Part shown: positions 7,638 through 15,800 of the stretch, one piece after another
How positions within the stretch are numbered: position 1 is the first letter of the stretch
How the letters are laid out: the number at the start of each line of letters is the position of its first letter
From: Calothrix sp. NIES-2098
GTDB taxonomy: Bacteria > Cyanobacteriota > Cyanobacteriia > Cyanobacteriales > Nostocaceae
Length of the DNA stretch: 64,000 bases
Direction: 5' to 3'
Assembly: GCA_002368175.1 (NCBI GenBank)
Contig: AP018172.1
Span: forward strand, 1,734,001-1,798,000
Program-made: the position numbers and the translations under genes
The notes under the pieces: model-generated
Seen by the model: only the letters and a program-made list of their open reading frames with translations
Database searches by the model: none
What the model was told of the DNA's origin: nothing

Positions 7638-9242
7638 CTAGCTGTTATGTCCGTCCCAAATCATCGGGAAAGCATAATCTGAAAATTCAGCCAAATTTTG
7701 ATTTTCGTTGCGGCTTTCTTCATCAAGGACTTTGACAACTTTGTTATACATATCTTCTGCTTGTTGCAAAGAATCACCGATGCTTGTTAAGCCCAACTTG
7801 CCAAACTGGGAAAGACAACCCATCAAATGAAACACTGTACCTGTTTCCGTGCAACTATCAAAGTGCAATCTGTGGTGGGCAATAATATCCATTAAATCGT
7901 TAGGTAATAATCCTTGATAGCGGTCTTTTTGTAGGTTGTCGGTGGCAATGTAGTATTTAGGACGCCCTTGTTGACTGTAAAATAACCCTGTAGACAAGTC
8001 ATAGCGACCGTTGGTTAATAATTTCAGCGTCATAAAAGGATGAGTAGTGCCACCTTTACGCAAGTTAATTTCAATCGCCTGAATATCCCACTCTCCATTC
8101 TCTTGCTGAACGGCGATAAAATCGACACCAAATCGCTCTAAAGCGCCTTTTTGGGCTAGTTTTTTACCTACTTTTAACCCTAATTGCTGCAATTGCAACC
8201 GATAACTTTCATCTGCGGGAAAACGACAACCCAGGTAAATCTGACCATCAGGCCCGCCTAAGATTTGGTCGTGGGTTGAGAGAATTTCGATTTCGCCAGT
8301 AGGTGTAATTCGTCCTTGGACGCTAGGCGATCGCTTAACTTCTCCTTCGACAAAAGCCTCTACAATCGCCCCTAATTCTGAGATGCGTCCAGAAAAATTT
8401 GCCCAACTTTCTTGGGAGGCTTGAAAGCGCATAGTTGCAAAGCGATCGCTAATTGCTGCTACTCGTTTAGCACTCGAAGCTTCTCCTGGTGCTACATTCA
8501 TAATCGGTCTTAAATCTAGCAGGGCATTTCCTTCTCCCGAAATACCTTCATTCAGTTTTACTACCATCCGTTGCAATTTTGGCTGGCGTTCCCATAAATC
8601 GCTAGCAGCTTGTGCCAAATCTTGCTGATTCCAAACCCTTTCGCTACCATCTGGATGCGGTACACCACTTTCGGCAAATATCTGTCGGCTACCACTTTTC
8701 GATCCCCAAATCTGCAAATCTGGTGCGGCTGCGTACAGTGGTACATCCAATTTTAACGACAATTCTGCTTCTAAAGATGTGGAGTTATAGCATACCATGA
8801 ACGCTTTTTCATATCTTAAAGCTTGACGAATTCTCTCTAGCAAGCGCGGACGTTCTAAAATTTTTTGAGATAGAGGTTTTAGAGAAGAATCATAAGTAGA
8901 AAGTAACAGTAAACGATTGCGGGCGTGGGAAAAAGGAATTCCTGGTAACAGTTGGAGATAGTAATCAATAATACTAGGATGCAGCGGCATTGATGTTACA
9001 TAAATTAACCTTGTCCGGGGGTTGCGCAAACGCATCAAAGAAAATAATAATCTTTCTTCATAATGTTCGCAGCCTTCAACCTTTTGGAGTTCGCGCTGGT
9101 CAATACTCAAAGAAGGAATAATTAAAATATCCGCTTCACTGTTATCAAACAACTCGATGGTTTTCCAGCGATCGCGTAAAGTTAATTGCAGACTGCGAAA
9201 CTTATCAACCCGATCTAGCTCAGAAACATTTACTGTCACCAT
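7638..9242 (-). CDS. ATP-grasp ligase, peptide ligase PGM1-related
   Basis: A 534-residue protein. The first about 130 residues form a non-catalytic N-domain (ADILIIPSLSID, RTRLIYVTSMPLHP). ATP-grasp features follow: MVVKLNEGISGEGNALLDL, with the ATP-contacting lysine and glycine-rich loop, and further on FGVDFIAV and AIEINLRKGGTTHP, with the metal-binding E/N pair. The last pattern is typical of the PGM1-related carboxylate-amine ligases, one member of which joins peptides in pheganomycin synthesis. The substrates here are unknown; no peptide-precursor gene is seen. The start ATG at 9242 is immediately followed by GTG. A good candidate for an uncharacterised small-peptide or amino acid ligase. 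Confidence 0.75.
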   Translation of the reverse strand: MVTVNVSELDRVDKFRSLQLTLRDRWKTIELFDNSEADILIIPSLSIDQRELQKVEGCEHYEERLLFSLMRLRNPRTRLIYVTSMPLHPSIIDYYLQLLPGIPFSHARNRLLLLSTYDSSLKPLSQKILERPRLLERIRQALRYEKAFMVCYNSTSLEAELSLKLDVPLYAAAPDLQIWGSKSGSRQIFAESGVPHPDGSERVWNQQDLAQAASDLWERQPKLQRMVVKLNEGISGEGNALLDLRPIMNVAPGEASSAKRVAAISDRFATMRFQASQESWANFSGRISELGAIVEAFVEGEVKRSPSVQGRITPTGEIEILSTHDQILGGPDGQIYLGCRFPADESYRLQLQQLGLKVGKKLAQKGALERFGVDFIAVQQENGEWDIQAIEINLRKGGTTHPFMTLKLLTNGRYDLSTGLFYSQQGRPKYYIATDNLQKDRYQGLLPNDLMDIIAHHRLHFDSCTETGTVFHLMGCLSQFGKLGLTSIGDSLQQAEDMYNKVVKVLDEESRNENQNLAEFSDYAFPMIWDGHNS

Positions 9243-9416
9243 AATCCCTGCCCTGTCTTGATTTCAAGACTGTATTATTAATATCCTACAACTTTAGGAT
9301 TCCTCGGCAGACACCCTACAAAATATATATTTATCATTCTCCGATTGTCATTTGTCATTTGTGATTCTGACAAAGTTCTAAGTGAAGGAAATCTCAGGTT
9401 AGACTTTACGCTTTGT

Positions 9417-9444
9417 CATTTGTCAAGAGTCAAGAGTCTAAAGT
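9417..9444. repeat. Heptanucleotide repeat, four units
   Basis: CATTTGT, CAAGAGT, CAAGAGT, CTAAAGT in register; the reverse strand of the first is the ACAAATG unit seen at 2525-2587. Confidence 0.6.
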
Positions 9445-9812
9445 TTTTTGCACCTTGCTTTTTCTCTGTTGCTATCCTTTCCCGAACAGCGACCGTATTT
9501 GTATTCTTGCCTTTGTGTATGAATTTACCCATTCCTCGGAATTTACTTCTTAAGATTGAGTAATTTAAGTTTTTTTTACATCTAAAGAATGATAAATCTC
9601 AAGCCAATAACAGCTAATTTAAAAATAGATGAGCAGGATAAATCCTTCATCACAAGAGAGTTGTTTACTTGTTGCCCGTGGTCAAATTCAGAGCGTGTGT
9701 TAAGTGTGGGGAGAATAGTATCAGCTGAGTGCATTTACCAACCATGAGTAAGCTTGGCGAATATTTTAAGTAGAATAGGCTAAACTTACAAATGTCAAGT
9801 AAAATACAAAGC

Positions 9813-9862
9813 AAAAAGTAACCCTTGGGCTGAATATTTGTTCAACCCAAGGGTTACTTTTT
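9813..9862. terminator. Orphan intrinsic terminator-like hairpin
   Basis: Arms 9813-9834 (AAAAAGTAACCCTTGGG then CTGAA) and 9841-9862 pair over 22 positions with one mismatch around a 6-base loop. The right arm ends in five T, and the complementary strand is equally T-rich, so it could stop transcription either way. There is no known gene within 500 bp upstream on the + strand, and the gene on the right is transcribed away from it. Confidence 0.7.
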
Positions 9863-10161
9863 CAATTAGGAAATCAAAGGCGTAGAGAAGCACAATTAAT
9901 TCTTTTATATAAAAATAAAATCATGCATTACAAGAATCTATATTTCTTGGTAGTTTATTTCATCTAATTAATAGAAGAATTTAGCTATGACACGCTACTA
10001 GATCGCTATATTTATTTTTATCAAAGCCGAAAGCCAGTAGAATGCAGAATTGAGAATTTTGAATTTGTTTTCTCTACGTCCACCATTAGAGAGATGAATC
10101 CGTTTTAAATAATTGGTAATCTACTAATACAAAAATTAAGTAATAAACAGTAAGTAGAGAT

Positions 10162-10419
10162 ATGGCATCCACAACACCATTGCAAGGCACAGAGTTAGTA
10201 GATTGTGCTAGAGCAAATGCCAAACAAGGAATTGAAACTGCCGCTTACCAATGTGGTTATGGTAGCGATCTCAATAGATTTGCTAAAGAACTAAGGCAAG
10301 CTTGTGAAGGGATGAACTTACAAGTTAAAGAACTCAGCGAACTAATTACCGACCAAGATATGATCCTAGAATTAGGGACTGGGGAAGTGATTGCGCCTGA
10401 TACAGCTTCGGAACTATAA
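10162..10419 (+). CDS. Small conserved hypothetical protein, 85 aa
   Basis: A soluble acidic protein rich in Ala, Glu and Leu with two cysteines near the N-terminus (C14 and C30) and a third at C48. The stretch GIETAAYQCGYGSDLNRFAKELRQACE looks helical. No family was recognised. It has its own leader and is followed by a short hairpin (10438-10457) and a second one at 10599-10627 before the convergent CBS-CP12 gene. Real-gene status is supported by codon use and isolation, not by homology. Confidence 0.6.
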   Translation: MASTTPLQGTELVDCARANAKQGIETAAYQCGYGSDLNRFAKELRQACEGMNLQVKELSELITDQDMILELGTGEVIAPDTASEL

Positions 10420-10598
10420 GGACATTTTAAAATTAGTGGTGGGTGCGATGTCCCACCCTAAAGCGATCGCTTCAATCAAAATTATGTAATCCAAAAAGTA
10501 GATAAGAAATTAAATCGAACTGACGAACTCACATTATTTCCAACTTTGTCCTATCAGCTTTTCATCGCTGAATCATAAAAATTGTAGGATAATCCTCC

Positions 10599-10627
10599 CT
10601 AGGGGTTTAGCTATGCTCAACCCCTAG
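10599..10627. terminator. Hairpin between convergent genes
   Basis: Arms CTAGGGGTT (10599-10607) and AACCCCTAG (10619-10627) are perfect complements, extendable by three bases with one mismatch. It sits between the + gene ending at 10419 and the - gene ending at 10652 and probably serves both. Confidence 0.55.
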
Positions 10628-10651
10628 TCACATATTTGTAAGATTATTAAA

Positions 10652-11266
10652 TTAAAGGTCATACATTCTAGCTTCTAAGGCTTCTGGATATTCATCGCAA
10701 TAATCCTCAAAAGCTGTTTTCACAAACTTCTCAGCTCGTTGGTGCGCTATCTCTGCTTGCAGTTCCTCAACAACATCCCACGCCGCAGCACATTCTGGCG
10801 AACGAACACCTGTATTCGCACATACAATTCGTGCTTTCTTAATTTCGTCTTGTAATTCTTGTTCTAGTAGAATTGTTCGCGGTTGTTCGAGAAAGCGACT
10901 GTGAGCCAGAAGATCGGTGAGTGAGACAATACCCAATAGTTCGCCTTGGATAACCGGCGCTCTGTGGAGATGATGCTCGGCAAATAACCTTGCTATGTAT
11001 TCCAAACCGAGGTCGGGATTGAGCGTGATACAAGGCTTGGTCATAATTTCGTAGACACGCATCGTTTGGGGATCTTTTCCATAAGCAAGCACTTTATAAG
11101 CAATATCACTCTCGCTAATAATGCCGTAGGCATCTTGTTCGTGGCGACGATCCACAATCAGCGCGCGCCAGTCTCTTGACCTCAATAACCTAACAGCTTC
11201 AGCTACTGTTGCCGAACTACGAATTGTAGCGACATCTTTTGTCATGATATCTGCTGCTTTTAACAT
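10652..11266 (-). CDS. CBS domain-CP12 fusion protein
   Basis: A 204-residue protein. Residues 1-125 hold two CBS motifs (MTKDVATIRSSATVAEAV.. and MTKPCITLNPDLGLEYIARL..) forming one nucleotide-binding Bateman module. Residues about 140-204 are a CP12 domain with the core AWDVVEEL at 162-169 and an N-terminal cysteine pair C149/C159. The C-terminal pair is broken: C190 is present, but the position nine residues on is A199, in EARMYD where CP12 usually has ECRxYD. CP12 links GAPDH and phosphoribulokinase to switch the Calvin cycle off in the dark. CBS-CP12 fusions are a known cyanobacterial family thought to sense adenine nucleotides. Next to DUF3122 and a universal stress protein on the same strand. 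Confidence 0.9.
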   Translation of the reverse strand: MLKAADIMTKDVATIRSSATVAEAVRLLRSRDWRALIVDRRHEQDAYGIISESDIAYKVLAYGKDPQTMRVYEIMTKPCITLNPDLGLEYIARLFAEHHLHRAPVIQGELLGIVSLTDLLAHSRFLEQPRTILLEQELQDEIKKARIVCANTGVRSPECAAAWDVVEELQAEIAHQRAEKFVKTAFEDYCDEYPEALEARMYDL

Positions 11267-11300
11267 AAATTAATCTCCTATAAAATCTTCAATGATGCGG

Positions 11301-11816
11301 CTAACTGCTAACTACTTTTTGCCATTCCTGCACTACAGATTGAGGCACTGAGATATTGATGAAGCGATCGCCAGGCAAAGGGATACTCAGTAGCAAGGGT
11401 TCTACCGATAATTTGGGCAATATATCCTTGAAGTTGTACTGACCGATAGTAGGGACTGGTGCTTCCTCTAAGAAAACATCAGGAGCAGTCAGAACCTCAC
11501 CTGTAGCTTTAGTAATCCGCAATGGCTGTGGATGAATGAGTTCGGCAGAACCAGGAAATCCTACCAACCGGAGATTTATACTCGGTGGGTAATCAGGATA
11601 AACTTGCTTCCATAAAATTACCTGCCAAACATTTCCAGAGCGATCGTCTAATTTTAGCTGCGAGCGATAAATTACTTCTCCTGGTACTGTTTCTAATCGA
11701 GTAATAGCCGCAAGTGCGGTTTGAGAGAGACTAAGTTCTAAACCCAAGAAGATAAATATCGTTAATATCCCTAGCAATAGCAGCCACCAAAATGTTTGTA
11801 GGAAGCGACGTATCAT
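11301..11816 (-). CDS. DUF3122 family membrane-anchored or secreted protein
   Basis: The start is placed at ATG 11816, not at the upstream in-frame ATG 11852, because GAGGAGGT (11824-11831) lies seven bases before it; this gives 171 residues. MIRRFLQTFW is followed by a hydrophobic helix (about 9-30) and ALA, then a beta-rich domain with VPGEVIYRSQ, GNVWQVILWK and LRLVGFPG, which I recall from the cyanobacterial DUF3122 family. Likely periplasmic or luminal with unknown function. It lies 34 bp upstream of the CBS-CP12 gene and is probably co-transcribed. Confidence 0.75.
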   Translation of the reverse strand: MIRRFLQTFWWLLLLGILTIFIFLGLELSLSQTALAAITRLETVPGEVIYRSQLKLDDRSGNVWQVILWKQVYPDYPPSINLRLVGFPGSAELIHPQPLRITKATGEVLTAPDVFLEEAPVPTIGQYNFKDILPKLSVEPLLLSIPLPGDRFINISVPQSVVQEWQKVVSS

Positions 11817-11823
11817 CGGGTGT

Positions 11824-11831
11824 ACCTCCTC
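11824..11831 (-). promoter_or_regulatory. Consensus ribosome-binding site deciding the DUF3122 start
   Basis: On the minus strand GAGGAGGT stands seven bases before ATG 11816. The longer reading from 11852 would put this site inside the coding sequence. Confidence 0.8.
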
Positions 11832-11945
11832 TGTTTTGGAGCCAAGAGTCAAGACTCATTAGTTATTCTGGTCTACCTGGTCTACCTTGTCTCCCTTCTG
11901 TGACTCCTTCCTCCTACCTTACTTCCACTGTGCAGCCATCAATTG

Positions 11946-12476
11946 TTAGTTAACACTAGCAGTTTCTTGAGGAGCTTCTTCAGCTTGAGTAACTTGACTG
12001 GGAACAGAAATAACATGAACTGAGCAAGGAGCATGGTGAAGGACGTAGTTACTCACGCTACCAAGAAATAGTTCTTTTAAACCCGAACGACCCCGACGAC
12101 CCATAATAATCAAATCAGCACCCCAAGTTGTCGCTAATTGACAGATCAGCCGACCAGGACTGCCAAGTTGTTGAGTAAATTCTGCATTGACTCCTGCTGT
12201 GTTTGCTTGCGCAGATAATGATTGCAATAGCTGGATACCTTCATTTTTAAAGTTATCCCATTGCTTTTGGTAGTGCTCGAAGCTTTGGCTGCCCACACCA
12301 GGATAATAGTCAAAATTAGTTAACAAAGGTGCGTAAGGGCTACCCTCCTCTTCCGCAGAGAGGACATGAAGTAGCATCAAACTAGCTCCTGTAGCCTTTG
12401 CTAAAGCCAAGGCTTGCTCAAAAACCTGTTTCCCCATTGGCGAGCGATCTAACGCAACTAAAATTTTAGTAAACAT
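11946..12476 (-). CDS. Universal stress protein (UspA family)
   Basis: A 176-residue single-domain Usp. It begins MFTKILVALDRSPMGKQVFEQAL, the standard first strand and helix. The ATP-binding signature G-x2-G-x9-G-S is present in GRRGRSGLKELFLGSVS, followed by VLHHAPCSVHVI. It is therefore of the ATP-binding subclass. It acts in the cytosol in stress tolerance. It is 130 bp upstream of the DUF3122 gene on the same strand, with a separate upstream gap of 325 bp likely holding its promoter. Confidence 0.92.
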   Translation of the reverse strand: MFTKILVALDRSPMGKQVFEQALALAKATGASLMLLHVLSAEEEGSPYAPLLTNFDYYPGVGSQSFEHYQKQWDNFKNEGIQLLQSLSAQANTAGVNAEFTQQLGSPGRLICQLATTWGADLIIMGRRGRSGLKELFLGSVSNYVLHHAPCSVHVISVPSQVTQAEEAPQETASVN

Positions 12477-12801
12477 ATATACCTCTACTTTGTGTCGATC
12501 GGTAGTTATTGAGGTTTCTGGCTTTTAGTTCATAAGTATGTTGGGTTACTTATAAAGACAGTTCTTTTAATCTTCACCTTGAATGCTTTGGTCAGCGCCC
12601 TTTTACATCCAGTCGGTCTACAGTTCTTTTATAGAGCATAAATTTGAGGAACTTGTGAGGATTGGGTTCAAAGTAAGAACATGGTCTTCGGCAATCAAAC
12701 TAATAGCTATTACACTATATTTTCGGACTGAAACCTAAATGTATAAAGTGAGATTTTGCATAGCAGTTGAGTATATATGATCGACTGCTTTTTAGTACAA
12801 T
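12477..12801. other. Intergenic gap upstream of the Usp gene and downstream of the NRPS
   Basis: No gene seen. A 12-bp direct repeat ACAGTTCTTTTA occurs at 12558-12569 and 12620-12631, on the upstream side of the Usp gene. It might be a regulator site, but nothing further supports this. Confidence 0.4.
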
Positions 12802-15800
12802 TCACGCATCTAGCAAATGAATTTGTGCTAATGTCTGGTTAGGATTGGTAGTTACTGCGGCTAACAAACTTTGACAGTTGGCACTCATACGAGCGATCGC
12901 TTCATGTTCAAATAAATCGCTGTTGTACTCCCAAGTTCCTTTCAGTCCAGTTGCAGTTTCTACCATTGATAAAGTTAAATCAAACTTTGCTGTCATTGAC
13001 TCTATCTTGATAGAAGTGACAGAAATTCCTGGTAGTTCCCAAGGACGAGGGGCGGGTTCTAAATTGAATACCACTTGCACCAATGGATTTTGGTTGACGG
13101 AATGTTCTGGTTGTAAGGTTTTCAGCAGTTGCTCAAAAGGCACATCTTGGTGAGCATAGGCTGCTAATGTTACATCACGTACCCGATCCAGCAGTTGACT
13201 AAAACTCAAATTTTCGGAAATCTTGAATCGCAGCACCAGAAGATTCACAAACAAGCCAATGAGGGATTTTGTATCGGGATGATGGCGGTTGGCTATGGGA
13301 GAACCAACTAAAATATCTTTGCGATCGCTATAGCGATAGAGTAAAGTGACAAACGCTGCCAGCAGAGTCATAAATAGCGTTATACCTGATTGCTGGCTGA
13401 GAGTTTTTAGTTCTTGGGAGAGTTGAGCATCTATGTCAAAACCTAAACTGCTACCCTTGAACTTATGCAAGCTTTTTCGCGGTTTGTCTGTGAATAGTTC
13501 CAGCGACGGCTGCACGCCTAATAACTGCCTAGTCCAGTAGTTTAGTTGTCTTTGTAATACTTTTGTGGTTAATAACTCCCACTGCCACAGTGTATAGTCT
13601 ACATACTGAATAGGTAAATCTGGTAAAGGAGAAGGCTTACCCGCACAGAAGGCTGGATACAAACTAGATAGCTCTTGCTGCAAAATCCCTATCGACCAAG
13701 CATCGCAGACAATATGATGTATAGTCAGCAGTAATACGTACTCAAATTGAGATAATTGTAACAACTTGGCTCTAATTAGAGAATCTCCAGCCAAGTCAAA
13801 AGGTATATGAGCTTCTATTTTGGCTAGCTGTTGGATTTGATTTTCTGGGTCTGGTGAATTCTGTAAGTTGACTACTGGTAAGGTAATAGTGGCAGTAGGA
13901 GCGATCGCCTGTACTGTTAAACCATTAACTACTTGGAAGTGAGTTCGCAAGCTGGCGTGACGTTGAACTATTTCGCGGATACTGCACTCTAGAGCATTGA
14001 TATTTAAATTGCCGACAAGCTGCACTGCCAATGGCATATTGTAAGCAGCATTTTTTCCTACCAACTGGTCGAGATACCAAAGTCTGGCTTGGGCAAAAGA
14101 TAAGGGAAACTCTGTTTGCTCTGGCGAAACAGGAGCAATAACAGGTACTATATGCTCCACATCTTTTTGGCGATAACTAGCAATTAACTTTTCTAGCTCG
14201 GCTACGGTTGGCGCTTCAAACACACAGTTCAAAGGTAGCTCTATCTGATAAGCTTGCCGTAACCGAGAAATAACTTGCATTGCCAAGAAGGAATGTCCTC
14301 CCAAAGCAAAAAAGTTGTCGTGGATGCCAATCTCTTCCAGACCTAGGACGGTGGCAATAATATCAGCAATTACAGCTTCCGTAGGTGTTTGCGGTGGTAC
14401 AAATGGATTTTCCCGTTCTAAATGGAGATGGGCTTCAGGTAGTGCCCTATGATTCACCTCTCCATTGGGTGTAAGAGGAATATGCTTGAGAATCACAAAG
14501 GTTGCAGGCACCATGTACTCTGGCAATTTCTGCTTTAAAAAACTACGTAGTGTAGTTGATTTTAAACTACAGGTTTTTTCTTGATTGGCCTGCTCTGCTG
14601 GTACAACATAAGCAACTAAGTACCGATCTCCAGATTGATTTTCATCGATTGCGACTACAGCCTGCTGTACTTTGGGATATTGAGTCAGTGCAATTTCGAT
14701 ATCTGCTAGCTGAATACGCAAACCCCGAATTTTTACTTCCCGATCGATTCGTCCCAGAAATTCTATATTGCCATCTGGTAGATAGCGAGCGAGATCGCCA
14801 GTTTTGTACAAGCGTGCGCCAGGCTGAGAGCTAAATGGATGGGGGATAAAAATCTCGGCTGTGAGATCTGGTTGATTGAAATAACCCCTTGCTAGTCCAT
14901 CACCACCAATGTAAAGTTCTCCTGGTATGCCAACTGCTACTGGCTGTAATTGTGCATCAAGCAAATACACCTGAGTATTGCCAATAGGGCGACCGATGGG
15001 AATAGCAGCATCAATATTGGATGCAACCGTTACTTGATAACAGCAGGTAAAAGTCGTATTTTCTGTTAGCTCATAACCATTAATTAGCTTTAATTCTGGC
15101 ACAGCTTGTAGGAGCCTCTTGACGTGAGGAGGAGATATAATATCTACTCCTACTAGCAGTTGCTGCAACTGTTTTAATTCTGCTAATTGCTCATCTACCA
15201 ATAAGCGAAAAAATCCCGGTGTCAGGCATAGAGTTGTTACTTGATATTGGCGAATTGCTTGTGCTAATTCCAGCAAAGATGGCGTTTGGGGAGGCATCAA
15301 CACTAAACGCGCTCCATTAAGTAGGCTACCCCAAATTTCTAAAGTTGCCGTATCAAAATTAAGAGAAGCTAACTGAAGAAAAACGTCTTCTTTGGTAAAG
15401 TTGACGTAGTTGTTAGCTTTAACTAAATGCACTACACCTCGATGGATAATGCTAATACCTTGAGGTTTGTTATTAGAGGCAAATTTATATATTACATAAG
15501 CCAAGTTTAACGATGACATTAATGTTGTGGGGTTTTCTTGGCTATGTTTGGCAATGATGTTCTCGTCTTTATCCAAGCAAATTATATGTGTTGGATGTAA
15601 AGGTAGAGAAGCTAGCAAATGTGCTTGTGTGAGCAACACTGAAACTTGAGTTTCTTCTAATATGTACGCCAAGTCTGCTTGAGGATAGGTAGGCTCTATA
15701 GGGACATAAACACCACCAGCTTTCAGAATTCCCAAAAGTCCGACAATCGTGAAGAGGGAGCGTTCTACACAAATCCCTACGAGAACTTCTGGCCCCACAC

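Larger units (their letters stand above)
9243..10161. other. 0.9-kb intergenic region without a convincing protein gene
   Basis: It contains heptamer repeats (9346-9363 and 9417-9444), a long terminator-like hairpin (9813-9862) and an AT-rich stretch before the small gene at 10162. No ORF here looks like a protein. The orphan hairpin suggests an unannotated short transcript. Confidence 0.6.

Noticed and set aside
9345..9563. 72-residue ORF in the 9.3-kb gap
   Set aside because: It starts within heptamer repeats and has no ribosome site or recognisable sequence.
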